DNA of 9,333 nucleotides from Ruminococcaceae bacterium UBA866. GTDB lineage: Bacteria; Bacillota; Clostridia; Oscillospirales; Ruminococcaceae. Numbering within the stretch: position 1 is the stretch's first letter; each line of letters starts with the position of its first letter. Position numbers and translations under genes: made by a program. Under the pieces are notes generated by a model. The model ran no database searches. It was not told the DNA's origin and saw nothing but the letters and a program-made list of their open reading frames with translations. Shown piece by piece: positions 1-5,263 of the stretch. Where the stretch lies: NCBI GenBank assembly GCA_002295325.1, contig DBGA01000070.1:80086-89418 (forward strand). Reading direction: 5' to 3'.

Positions 1-677
1 CAAACAGCGAAATGAATGTTGTTTATCTATTACACGGGCTTTCCGATAACTGCACAGGTTGGACAAGATTGACTTCAATTGAACGCTATGCAATCGAGGC
101 AAATTGCATTGTTGTAATGCCAGAGGTTCAAAGAAGTTTTTACACTGATATGAAATATGGTGTTAAGTATTTTTCTTACGTTGCAGTTGAGTTGCCTAAG
201 ATTATGAATAAGCTTTTCAACGTTTCAACGAAACGTGAAAATACATTTGTGGCCGGACTATCAATGGGTGGATATGGTGCTTTAAAATGTGCATTTTCAT
301 TTCCAGAAAATTATGCAGGATGTGCTGCATTTTCTGCTGTTTGTGATATGCAAGCTAGTGTAGCAGATAGGACTTTTGGTTCAGATGAGTCAGGCGAAAT
401 AAAGGCTGTTTTTGGGGAAGACTTAAAGGTTGGTGATGAAAATGACCTATTTGTTTTATCCACTAAGGCAAATTTATCAGTACTAAAGCCTAGAATAATG
501 ATGACTTGTGGAACAAAGGATTTTTTATATGAGCAAAACTTGAAGATGAAAGCTCATATGGAATCGCTTGATTTTGAGTATAAGTATGAAGAATGGGAAG
601 ATGATCACAATTGGCGTTTTTGGGATATCTCTATTCAGCTTGCATTTGACTTTTTCTTTGATACAGAAGAGGGCTAA
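1..677 (+). CDS. Putative serine esterase (esterase D / EstA-like alpha/beta hydrolase), 5' end cut by window
   Basis: Alpha/beta hydrolase of the putative-esterase family (tributyrin esterase and S-formylglutathione hydrolase relatives), expected to hydrolyse short-chain carboxylic esters in the cytoplasm. The first ATG in the window is at 12, but the reading frame is open to base 3 with no stop. The family's YLLHGLSDN oxyanion-strand motif comes only four residues after that ATG, whereas relatives have roughly 40 residues before it, so the true start lies upstream of the window. Numbering from the ATG at 12, the nucleophile elbow is GLSMGG with Ser84. Asp170 in CGTKDFLYEQN is the likely acid and His199 in DDHNWRFWD the likely base, so the triad is complete. 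The segment TSIERYA near residues 21-27 is also typical of the family. No signal peptide can be judged because the N-terminus is missing. The true substrate cannot be told from sequence; the family call is secure. Confidence 0.88.
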   Translation, partial: NSEMNVVYLLHGLSDNCTGWTRLTSIERYAIEANCIVVMPEVQRSFYTDMKYGVKYFSYVAVELPKIMNKLFNVSTKRENTFVAGLSMGGYGALKCAFSFPENYAGCAAFSAVCDMQASVADRTFGSDESGEIKAVFGEDLKVGDENDLFVLSTKANLSVLKPRIMMTCGTKDFLYEQNLKMKAHMESLDFEYKYEEWEDDHNWRFWDISIQLAFDFFFDTEEG

Positions 678-686
678 AATAAACAT

Positions 687-709
687 ATGGACGTCCAGTG
701 GACGTCCAT
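687..709. repeat. Tandem palindrome TGGACGTCCA x2 (10-bp inverted repeat, 3-nt spacer)
   Basis: Two copies of the self-complementary decamer TGGACGTCCA lie at 688-697 and 699-708, one base apart, so their centres are 11 bp apart, about one helical turn. Read as one dyad, 687-696 and 700-709 form a perfect 10-bp stem around AGT. It starts 10 bases after the esterase stop codon. The bases that follow (TTGTTGTATG) are not a clean U-tract, so it is a poor fit to an intrinsic terminator. It could be a double operator or an RNA 3'-end hairpin. The G+C-rich repeat stands out against its AT-rich surroundings. Confidence 0.7.
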
Positions 710-769
710 TGTTGTATGAATAATAAAATTACCGTTATCGGGAACTAAAGTATCACTTAAATAAATATC

Positions 770-780
770 ATCGTAACGAT
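770..780. repeat. Short dyad ATCGT-A-ACGAT upstream of rarA
   Basis: A perfect 5-bp inverted repeat around a single A lies 35 bp before the rarA start codon. It could be half of a repressor site, but it is short enough to occur by chance. I found no convincing -35/-10 pair between 678 and 786, so the rarA promoter is not resolved, and read-through from the esterase gene is possible. Confidence 0.3.
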
Positions 781-786
781 TTGTGT

Positions 787-801
787 CCAGCTTCAAGCTG
801 G
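787..801 (+). promoter_or_regulatory. Hairpin abutting the rarA ribosome binding site
   Basis: CCAGCTTCAAGCTGG is a perfect 7-bp inverted repeat around one base. As RNA it would fold as CCAGC-TTCAA-GCTGG, or CCAGCT with a 3-nt loop. Its 3' arm runs directly into the purine-rich Shine-Dalgarno stretch at 800-810 (GGGGGAGGTGAG) before the ATG at 815. A stem here could modulate ribosome access. No function is proven. Confidence 0.45.
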
Positions 802-814
802 GGGAGGTGAGAGA

Positions 815-2089
815 ATGTCAGTACCATTGGCGGAAAAAATTAGACCAACAAGCTTAGATGAGGTGGTAGGACAAACCCATCTGCTATCTAAAAACAAGCC
901 ACTTAGAAGAATTATTGAGTCTGGAAAAATTCCTAATATGATTTTTTATGGATCTTCAGGAATTGGAAAGACTACCGTTGCAAGAATTATTGCAGACCAA
1001 ACCCATATGCGACTGCACAAGCTTAACGGAACGTCTACCTCTACTGCTGAAATTAAGGCTATCGTTGAGGAAGTAAACTCGATTGCGGGCTATAATGGAA
1101 TTTTACTCTATCTCGACGAGATACAATACCTAAATAAAAAACAACAGCAATCACTTTTGGAACATATTGAAAATGGCGATATTACCTTAATTGCCTCCAC
1201 AACCGAAAACCCCTACTTTTATATTTATAATGCAATTTTAAGCCGTAGCACTGTATTTGAGTTTAAGTCGGTTGAACCCATTGAAATTCAAAAAGCTGTG
1301 AAGCGTGGCTTTGCAAAATTAGAAGAAGAATATGGCCAAAAGTCAACTATCCAAGAAGATGTGGTGGAACATATTTCGCTCACCTGTGGCGGAGATGTTA
1401 GAAAAGCAATGAACTCAGTTGAGCTCTGTTATTTATCAGCAGAGTTAAAGGACGGAAAACGAGAGATTACTCTTGACTTGGCAAAGGATCTTTCCCAACG
1501 TAGCTCTATGAAATATGATAGAGATGGTGACCAGCATTATGAAGTTCTTTCAGCATTGCATAAGTCGGTGCGTGGTTCGGACGAAAATGCAGCACTCCAT
1601 TACCTCGCAAGATTGCTTGAGGCTGGAGATTTGATTTCAGCTTGCAGAAGAATTTTAGCAATCACCTGTGAGGATATTGGACTTGCCTATCCCCAATCTA
1701 TTCCTATTGTAAAATCTCTATGTGACATTGCAGTTCAGTTAGGGCTACCCGAGGCTAGAACTCCTCTTGCTGATGCGGTGGTGCTACTTTGCACTTCGCC
1801 TAAATCAAATTCTGCCTATAATGGCATGAACGCGGCTATGGCAGATGTTCAAGCAGGTAAGCTTGGAGATGTCCCTAAGCATTTGCAAAATGCACATTAT
1901 GAGGCTGAAACGAAAAAACTTTCAGGTGCATCAGGATATAAGTATCCACACAATTTTAAGAATCATTATGTAAAACAGCAGTATCTTCCAGATGAATTGG
2001 CAGGTACAGTTTACTATGAGTTTGCCCAAAATAAAAACGAGCAAGCAGCGAGATTATATCGTGAAAAGATAGTGGCTGAGGATAAATAA
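815..2089 (+). CDS. rarA: Replication-associated recombination protein A (RarA/MgsA), AAA+ ATPase
   Basis: Cytoplasmic AAA+ ATPase related to clamp-loader subunits and RuvB. Family members act at stalled or gapped replication forks and bind single-stranded DNA and SSB. The 424 residues match the usual full length. Visible order: N-terminal PLAEKIRPTSLDEVVGQ; Walker A GSSGIGKT at 46-53 (the commoner form in the family is GPxGTGKT, but the Gly-Lys-Thr core is intact); Walker B LLYLDEIQ with Asp101-Glu102; sensor 1 region STTENP at 128-133; arginine finger in LSRS (Arg144); sensor 2 region GGDVRKAMN with Arg196. From about 234 a helical MgsA-type C-terminal domain follows, with the conserved stretches LHKSVRGSD and ITCEDIGLA. 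The start is set by GGAGGTGA at 803-810, four bases before the ATG. The gene is monocistronic at its 3' end because a strong terminator follows within a few bases. The DEIQYLNKKQQQSLLEHIE form is typical of Clostridia RarA, so I see nothing foreign in it. Confidence 0.95.
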   Translation: MSVPLAEKIRPTSLDEVVGQTHLLSKNKPLRRIIESGKIPNMIFYGSSGIGKTTVARIIADQTHMRLHKLNGTSTSTAEIKAIVEEVNSIAGYNGILLYLDEIQYLNKKQQQSLLEHIENGDITLIASTTENPYFYIYNAILSRSTVFEFKSVEPIEIQKAVKRGFAKLEEEYGQKSTIQEDVVEHISLTCGGDVRKAMNSVELCYLSAELKDGKREITLDLAKDLSQRSSMKYDRDGDQHYEVLSALHKSVRGSDENAALHYLARLLEAGDLISACRRILAITCEDIGLAYPQSIPIVKSLCDIAVQLGLPEARTPLADAVVLLCTSPKSNSAYNGMNAAMADVQAGKLGDVPKHLQNAHYEAETKKLSGASGYKYPHNFKNHYVKQQYLPDELAGTVYYEFAQNKNEQAARLYREKIVAEDK

Positions 2090-2093
2090 AAAT

Positions 2094-2133
2094 AAAAGTG
2101 GAGAATGAAGTGTTACTTCATTCTCCACTTTTT
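2094..2133. terminator. Bidirectional intrinsic terminator between rarA and the ABC-F gene
   Basis: GTGGAGAATGAAGT (2098-2111), loop GTT, and ACTTCATTCTCCAC (2115-2128) form a perfect 14-bp stem. It is flanked by AAAA on the left and TTTTT on the right, so a U-tract follows the hairpin in both directions. It sits between the stop codons of two convergent genes (rarA ends at 2089, the ABC-F gene ends at 2148 on the minus strand) and can serve both. Confidence 0.93.
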
Positions 2134-2147
2134 ATATAGGATAAAAA

Positions 2148-3752
2148 CTAATCTAACGTAATGCGTCCGCCCTTGCTCTGAACATAATCTTCATAAGTGG
2201 AGAAACGGTCGTCAATACCATTCTCGTTTATTTCGATAATGCGGTTTGCAACGGTGTTCATGAACTCATGGTCATGGGAAGAGAAAAGAATATTTCCTTT
2301 AAAATCACATAGCCCGTTGTTTACAGCTGTAATTGATTCAAGGTCAAGGTGGTTTGTAGGTCTGTCTAAAATTAATACGTTTGACCCGTATAGCATCATT
2401 CTGGAGAACATACATCTAACCTTTTCTCCACCAGATAGCACGTTTACAGGCTTGTAAACATCATCACCAGAGAACAGCATACGACCAAGGAAACCACGTA
2501 GGAATGTTTCAGTCTCATCATTTGTGTATTGCTTTAGCCAATCAATGATACTTAGCTTATTACCCTCGAAGAATTCTGTATTATCGTTAGGCAGATAGCT
2601 TTGAGATGTTGAAACGCCCCACTTATAGCTACCTTCATCAGGGTCCATTTCTCCCGTTAATATTTTAAATAGGGTAGTGGCAGCCACTTCACTTTCACCA
2701 ACAAAGGCAATTTTTTCACCTTTTTTAACAATAAATGTGATATCATTTAAAATTTTAACACCATCAATGGTCTTGGAAATTCCAGTTACTGAAAGGATAT
2801 CCTTGCCAGCCTCACGATCCATATTAAAACCAATAAATGGATAGCGCCTGCTTGATGCAGGCATCTCATCAATCGTTAGCTTATCGATAAGCTTTTTGCG
2901 AGAAGTCGCTTGCTTAGATTTAGATTTATTTGCAGAAAATCGTTCAATAAAGGACTGAAGTTCTTTTACTTTTTCTTCAGTTTTCTTATTTTGAAGTTTT
3001 TGCAAACGTTGCATTAGCTGACTTGATTCATACCAGAACTCGTAGTTTCCGACATACAACTTAATTTTTGTGTAGTCGATATCAACGGTATGGGTACAAA
3101 CAGTATTAAGAAAGTGACGGTCATGGGATACAACAATAACTGTACCGTGGTAGTCCATGATAAAATCTTCAAGCCATTCGATTGCCGCAATGTCAAGATG
3201 GTTGGTAGGCTCATCGAGAAGAATAATATCTGGGTTACCAAATAGTGCTTGTGCAAGCAAAATTTTAACCTTTTCGTTGCCACCAAGAGTTTCCATTTGG
3301 GAGTAGAGAACGCTTTCAGATAAACCTAAACCTTGTATTAATTTAGATGCATCTGATTCAGCTTCCCAGCCGTTAAGCTCTGCAAATTCAGCTTCAAGCT
3401 CGCCAGCCAAGATTCCATCTGCATCAGTAAAATCTTCTTTAGAATACAGACGTTCTTTTTCTAGCATAATGTCATAAAGGCGTTTGTTGCCCATAATAAC
3501 GGTATCAAGAGCTGTAAATTCGTCAAATGCATAGTGATCTTGCTTTAGCACAGACATCCTTACGGTGGGAGGGATGATAACGTCACCGCTTGATGGTTCA
3601 AGCTCACCGCATAGAATGCGCAAAAATGTAGATTTTCCAGCGCCATTTGCGCCGATTATACCATAGCAGTTGCCAGGTAGAAATTTTAAATTTACGTTAG
3701 AAAATAGATTTGAGCCATCAAAATTCAGGCTAACATCAGAAACTGTAATCAT
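2148..3752 (-). CDS. ykpA: ABC-F family ATPase, YkpA/YbiT type, with degenerate second nucleotide-binding domain
   Basis: Soluble twin-ATPase ABC-F protein without membrane segments; the family acts on the ribosome rather than as a transporter. I start it at the ATG at 3752 (534 residues, MITVSDVSLNF), which matches family length. An in-frame ATG at 3797 would add 15 residues unlike the family and has no Shine-Dalgarno. Numbering from 3752: domain 1 has Walker A GANGAGKST at 34-42, an LGGNE signature at about 156-160, Walker B with catalytic Glu181 (LLDEPTNHLD) and switch His210. The interdomain linker, about 235-292, is charged and helical and contains SANKSKSKQATSRKK. Domain 2 has a normal LSGGE signature at 439-443 and switch His493. 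However, its P-loop reads GESEVAATT (352-360) with no Lys, and the Walker B reads LILDRPTNHLD with Arg464 at the catalytic Glu position. The ATG has no good ribosome site of its own; a leader ORF ends across it (ATGA), suggesting coupled translation. The overall match is to housekeeping YkpA rather than to antibiotic-resistance ABC-F subfamilies. The ykpA symbol is by family resemblance. Confidence 0.9.
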   Translation of the reverse strand: MITVSDVSLNFDGSNLFSNVNLKFLPGNCYGIIGANGAGKSTFLRILCGELEPSSGDVIIPPTVRMSVLKQDHYAFDEFTALDTVIMGNKRLYDIMLEKERLYSKEDFTDADGILAGELEAEFAELNGWEAESDASKLIQGLGLSESVLYSQMETLGGNEKVKILLAQALFGNPDIILLDEPTNHLDIAAIEWLEDFIMDYHGTVIVVSHDRHFLNTVCTHTVDIDYTKIKLYVGNYEFWYESSQLMQRLQKLQNKKTEEKVKELQSFIERFSANKSKSKQATSRKKLIDKLTIDEMPASSRRYPFIGFNMDREAGKDILSVTGISKTIDGVKILNDITFIVKKGEKIAFVGESEVAATTLFKILTGEMDPDEGSYKWGVSTSQSYLPNDNTEFFEGNKLSIIDWLKQYTNDETETFLRGFLGRMLFSGDDVYKPVNVLSGGEKVRCMFSRMMLYGSNVLILDRPTNHLDLESITAVNNGLCDFKGNILFSSHDHEFMNTVANRIIEINENGIDDRFSTYEDYVQSKGGRITLD

Positions 3753-3820
3753 CTTTGGAGCGAGATATACTGCCCATGAAGTGTACAAAAACCGCATGGA
3801 TTAGCAACCTGTATGCTCAC
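3749..3820 (-). CDS. Candidate 23-residue leader peptide ORF of the ABC-F gene
   Basis: A GTG codon at 3820 (minus strand) is preceded at four bases by AAAGGTGG, the only good Shine-Dalgarno in the leader. It opens a 23-codon ORF beginning MSIQVANPCGFCTLHG. Its TGA overlaps the ABC-F start codon as ATGA (stop 3751-3749, ATG 3752-3750). The ABC-F ATG itself is preceded by CTCGCTCCAAAG, which lacks a clear ribosome site. This pattern suggests translational coupling. I do not recognise the peptide; it contains a Cys-Gly-Phe-Cys pair. An ORF this short could be chance, and only the Shine-Dalgarno and stop/start overlap support it. Confidence 0.5.
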   Translation of the reverse strand: MSIQVANPCGFCTLHGQYISLQR

Positions 3821-3854
3821 GTCGCCACCTTTCTTGTAGGGAGTAGTGTGTTAT

Positions 3855-3883
3855 TTGACGATAGTCGCCATTAATATTATATT
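3855..3883 (+). promoter_or_regulatory. Upstream promoter of rlmA, overlapping the ABC-F promoter
   Basis: TTGACG (3855-3860), a 17-bp spacer and TATATT (3878-3883), both five of six to consensus, predict a start near 3890. The transcript would carry the 13-codon ORF at 3916 and about 178 bases of leader before rlmA. Its -10 box shares bases with the opposing promoter, so RNA polymerase could hardly occupy both at once. Confidence 0.55.
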
Positions 3884-3903
3884 TTACCACAATTATATGT
3901 TAA
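3876..3903 (-). promoter_or_regulatory. Promoter of the ABC-F gene (sigma-A type)
   Basis: On the minus strand, TTAACA (3903-3898, five of six to TTGACA), a 16-bp spacer and TATAAT (3881-3876, consensus) predict a start near 3869 and a leader of about 117 bases that contains the leader ORF. The -10 box overlaps the -10 box of the plus-strand promoter. Confidence 0.62.
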
Positions 3904-3915
3904 ATACAAGGAATT

Positions 3916-3957
3916 ATGGGCGTTTTTGAAATTGCAACCAGATATGTAATATGGTAA
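3916..3957 (+). CDS. Candidate 13-residue leader peptide ORF upstream of rlmA
   Basis: ATG at 3916 opens MGVFEIATRYVIW and a TAA stop, preceded by AAGGA at 3908-3912 with short spacing (three bases). It lies on the transcript from the promoter at 3855-3883. The beginning MGVFxI resembles, by eye, the ErmC leader peptide start MGIFSIFVI, but the resemblance is too short to count as homology. The ORF may be chance. Confidence 0.3.
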   Translation: MGVFEIATRYVIW

Positions 3958-3960
3958 TAT
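3932..3960 (+). promoter_or_regulatory. Second candidate promoter of rlmA (extended -10)
   Basis: TTGCAA (3932-3937), a 17-bp spacer and TGGTAATAT, an extended -10 with hexamer 3955-3960, predict a start near 3967. This transcript would lack the 13-codon ORF. The -10 hexamer is only a moderate match. Confidence 0.35.
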
Positions 3961-3996
3961 AGAAATAATAGTAAAATGATAAATGTAAAGTTATAG

Positions 3997-4031
3997 CGCA
4001 AACAAATTGGTTATTTGAATTTTTGTTTGCG
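3997..4031 (+). repeat. 10-bp inverted repeat in the rlmA leader
   Basis: CGCAAACAAA (3997-4006) and TTTGTTTGCG (4022-4031) are perfect complements separated by 15 bases. As RNA this is a stem-loop ending 20 bases before the Shine-Dalgarno. No U-tract follows, so it is not a normal terminator. It may be an operator or a leader RNA structure. Confidence 0.6.
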
Positions 4032-4067
4032 ACATAGGTGAAGCAAGCCACAAAGGGAGAATGCGAT

Positions 4068-4904
4068 ATGTTAAGCTTTTGCTGTCCAAATTGCAAACAA
4101 CAACTAAATAAACAGGGAAACAGCCTTATTTGTGAGAAAAACCATTGTTTTGATAAAGCAAAAAGTGGATATGTTAATTTGTTGCTACCAAACAAGATGA
4201 ACTCAAAAACCCCAGGGGACAATAAGCTTATGGTAGATACAAGAAATGAGTTTTTATCAAAGGGATATTATAACGTCCTAAAAGAGGAATTATGCAAAAA
4301 AATAGTAGAGATAGCAAAAAGTTTCAACAAAGAGTCTATAGATTTGTTGGATGCTGGATGTGGTGAGGGTTATTACACCTCAGCTATGGCGAATACTCTT
4401 AAAGAGAACAACCTTAAAGCCAATATCTTAGGTGTGGACATTTCAAAGTTTGCGTTAAATATTGCGGCAAAAAGCACCCAAGATGTGCACTTTGGAGTTT
4501 CTAGTGTGTTTGATATGCCGATTCCAGACAACTCTTGCGATATTGTTACTGAGCTTTTTGCTCCTTATTGTGGCGAAGAATTCCACCGTGCGCTAAAGCC
4601 AGATGGAGTGCTAATCCTAGTAATACCGTCCGAGGAGCATTTATATGAGTTAAAGAACGCAATCTATGAAAATGCCTATAAAAACGAAGTGAAAGACTAC
4701 AAATTAGAGGGATTCACCCTAATTAATAAAACTGAAGTTTTTTCACAAATTCAAATCAACAACAAAGAAGATATCAAAAACTTGTTTATGATGACACCAT
4801 ACTACTATAAAACTTCAAAAGAGGACACAGCAAGGCTTATGAAACTTGATAGATTGAATACAAAAATTCAGTTTGAAATTTTGTGTTATAGGGTTTTAAA
4901 GTAG
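4068..4904 (+). CDS. rlmA: 23S rRNA (guanine-N1)-methyltransferase, RlmA(II)-like
   Basis: S-adenosylmethionine-dependent methyltransferase acting on a guanine of 23S rRNA helix 35, in the wall of the peptide exit tunnel. In Gram-positive bacteria the RlmA(II) branch methylates G748; the E. coli enzyme methylates G745. The 278 residues fit the family. An N-terminal zinc-binding module is visible: Cys6 and Cys9 in CCPNC, then Cys22 and His26 in ICEKNH. The family stretch FDKAKSGYVNLLLP follows. The methyltransferase fold has motif I DAGCGEGYY at 95-103 and GVDISK with Asp124 for the cofactor ribose. Toward the C-terminus LFMMTPYYYK (239-248) is characteristic. I choose ATG 4068 because AAAGGGAG at 4052-4059 is well spaced; an in-frame GTG at 4038 would add ten residues absent from the family. 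Methylation of this region is known to affect tylosin-type macrolide binding (the TlrB relative), but resistance cannot be assumed here. Confidence 0.9.
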   Translation: MLSFCCPNCKQQLNKQGNSLICEKNHCFDKAKSGYVNLLLPNKMNSKTPGDNKLMVDTRNEFLSKGYYNVLKEELCKKIVEIAKSFNKESIDLLDAGCGEGYYTSAMANTLKENNLKANILGVDISKFALNIAAKSTQDVHFGVSSVFDMPIPDNSCDIVTELFAPYCGEEFHRALKPDGVLILVIPSEEHLYELKNAIYENAYKNEVKDYKLEGFTLINKTEVFSQIQINNKEDIKNLFMMTPYYYKTSKEDTARLMKLDRLNTKIQFEILCYRVLK

Positions 4905-4913
4905 CGAAACAGC

Positions 4914-4942
4914 TTGCATAAAAGCTTAATTCATGTTAAAAT
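4914..4942 (+). promoter_or_regulatory. Promoter of the sensory hydrogenase operon
   Basis: TTGCAT (4914-4919), a 17-bp spacer and TAAAAT (4937-4942) preceded by TGT make an extended -10 promoter with predicted start near 4949. The weak -35 and strong extended -10 fit a regulated promoter. No intrinsic terminator is evident between rlmA and this promoter, so some read-through is possible. Confidence 0.5.
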
Positions 4943-4946
4943 TAGT

Positions 4947-4964
4947 TTGTTAAATAAATAACAA
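4947..4964. promoter_or_regulatory. Candidate Rex (NADH/NAD+ repressor) operator
   Basis: TTGTTAAATAAATAACAA is an 18-bp dyad. The Rex operator consensus in Firmicutes is TTGTTAA, four free bases, TTAACAA; this site matches 13 of the 14 defined positions, with A for T at the first base of the right half. It begins 4 bp after the -10 box and covers the predicted transcription start, a position where a bound repressor would block initiation. Rex typically controls fermentation and hydrogenase genes in Clostridia. Confidence 0.65.
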
Positions 4965-4994
4965 CTGTGACGTTAAAATATAGGGGGATTTTTG

Positions 4995-5261
4995 ATGATA
5001 GAGGTAAAAGTTTGTGTGGGTAGTTCTTGCCACATGAAAGGCTCTTATCAGGTTATAAAAACCTTTGATGAGCTGATAAAAAGAAATGATTTTGAGGATA
5101 TAGTAAAGCTGAAAGCCTCGTTTTGTTTAGGATGTTGCTTAAACGGAATTGCAACAACGGTAAACGAAAAGCCGGTTAACAATGTTGGTTTTTCTAACGC
5201 AGAACAGATTTTTAATGAGGAAATATATAGCCTTGCAATAGCGCAGAAGGGTGGGGATTAA
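4995..5261 (+). CDS. Thioredoxin-like [2Fe-2S] ferredoxin domain protein (NuoE/HydC-like)
   Basis: Small 88-residue protein of the thioredoxin-like [2Fe-2S] ferredoxin fold, as in the 24-kDa subunit of complex I and the NuoE-like subunits of electron-bifurcating hydrogenases, but lacking the longer N-terminal helical part of those subunits. The cluster ligands are visible as Cys7-x4-Cys12 (CVGSSC) and Cys44-x3-Cys48 (CLGCC, with Cys47 extra). Its role is probably electron transfer to or from the hydrogenase-like protein encoded immediately downstream. The start is ATG 4995, with AGGGGGAT at 4982-4989; a TTG one codon earlier is in frame but closer to the ribosome site and less likely. Only two bases separate its stop codon from the next start codon. 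There is no signal peptide, so it is cytoplasmic. The physiological partner is inferred from the operon alone. Confidence 0.85.
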   Translation: MIEVKVCVGSSCHMKGSYQVIKTFDELIKRNDFEDIVKLKASFCLGCCLNGIATTVNEKPVNNVGFSNAEQIFNEEIYSLAIAQKGGD

Positions 5262-5263
5262 GA

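Larger units (their letters stand above)
3753..4067. other. Divergent control region between the ABC-F gene and rlmA
   Basis: This 315-base stretch has no full-size gene. It holds a minus-strand promoter (3876-3903) for the ABC-F gene, a plus-strand promoter (3855-3883) overlapping it, a second weaker plus-strand promoter candidate (3932-3960), two candidate leader ORFs (3749-3820 minus, 3916-3957 plus) and a 10-bp inverted repeat (3997-4031) in the rlmA leader. No RNA family that I recognise, such as a T-box or known riboswitch, is visible. The predicted leaders are about 117 and 178 bases long, longer than a plain housekeeping leader needs. Confidence 0.7.

Noticed and set aside
687..709. 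Intrinsic terminator of the esterase gene
   Set aside because: The stem is strong but the following bases (TTGTTGTATG) are interrupted by G and A, so it is kept as a palindrome of unknown role rather than called a terminator.
846..1000. Unusual P-loop GSSGIGKT in RarA as a sign of altered function
   Set aside because: The catalytic Gly-Lys-Thr and both Walker B acids are intact, and Ser-Ser for Pro-Pro/Ser in this loop is mild variation.
2148..3752. ABC-F antibiotic-resistance gene (Vga/Lsa/OptrA-like)
   Set aside because: Linker and motif wording (LGGNEKVKILLAQALF, SKSKQATSRKK, LRGFLGRMLFSG) match the YkpA/YbiT branch, which is not a resistance subfamily. The possible leader peptide alone is not enough to call resistance.
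3753..3797. 15-residue N-terminal extension of the ABC-F protein from the ATG at 3797
   Set aside because: There is no Shine-Dalgarno, an in-frame stop sits just upstream, and family members start at the equivalent of MITVSDVSL, giving 534 residues from 3752.
3914..4222. 102-codon open frame on the minus strand across the rlmA leader and 5' end
   Set aside because: It runs through the predicted promoters and antisense to the RlmA zinc motif, is low-complexity and hydrophobic, and has no upstream ribosome site.
4910..4925. Terminator hairpin AGCTT / AAGCT after rlmA
   Set aside because: The stem is only five base pairs and is followed by TAATTC, with no U-tract.
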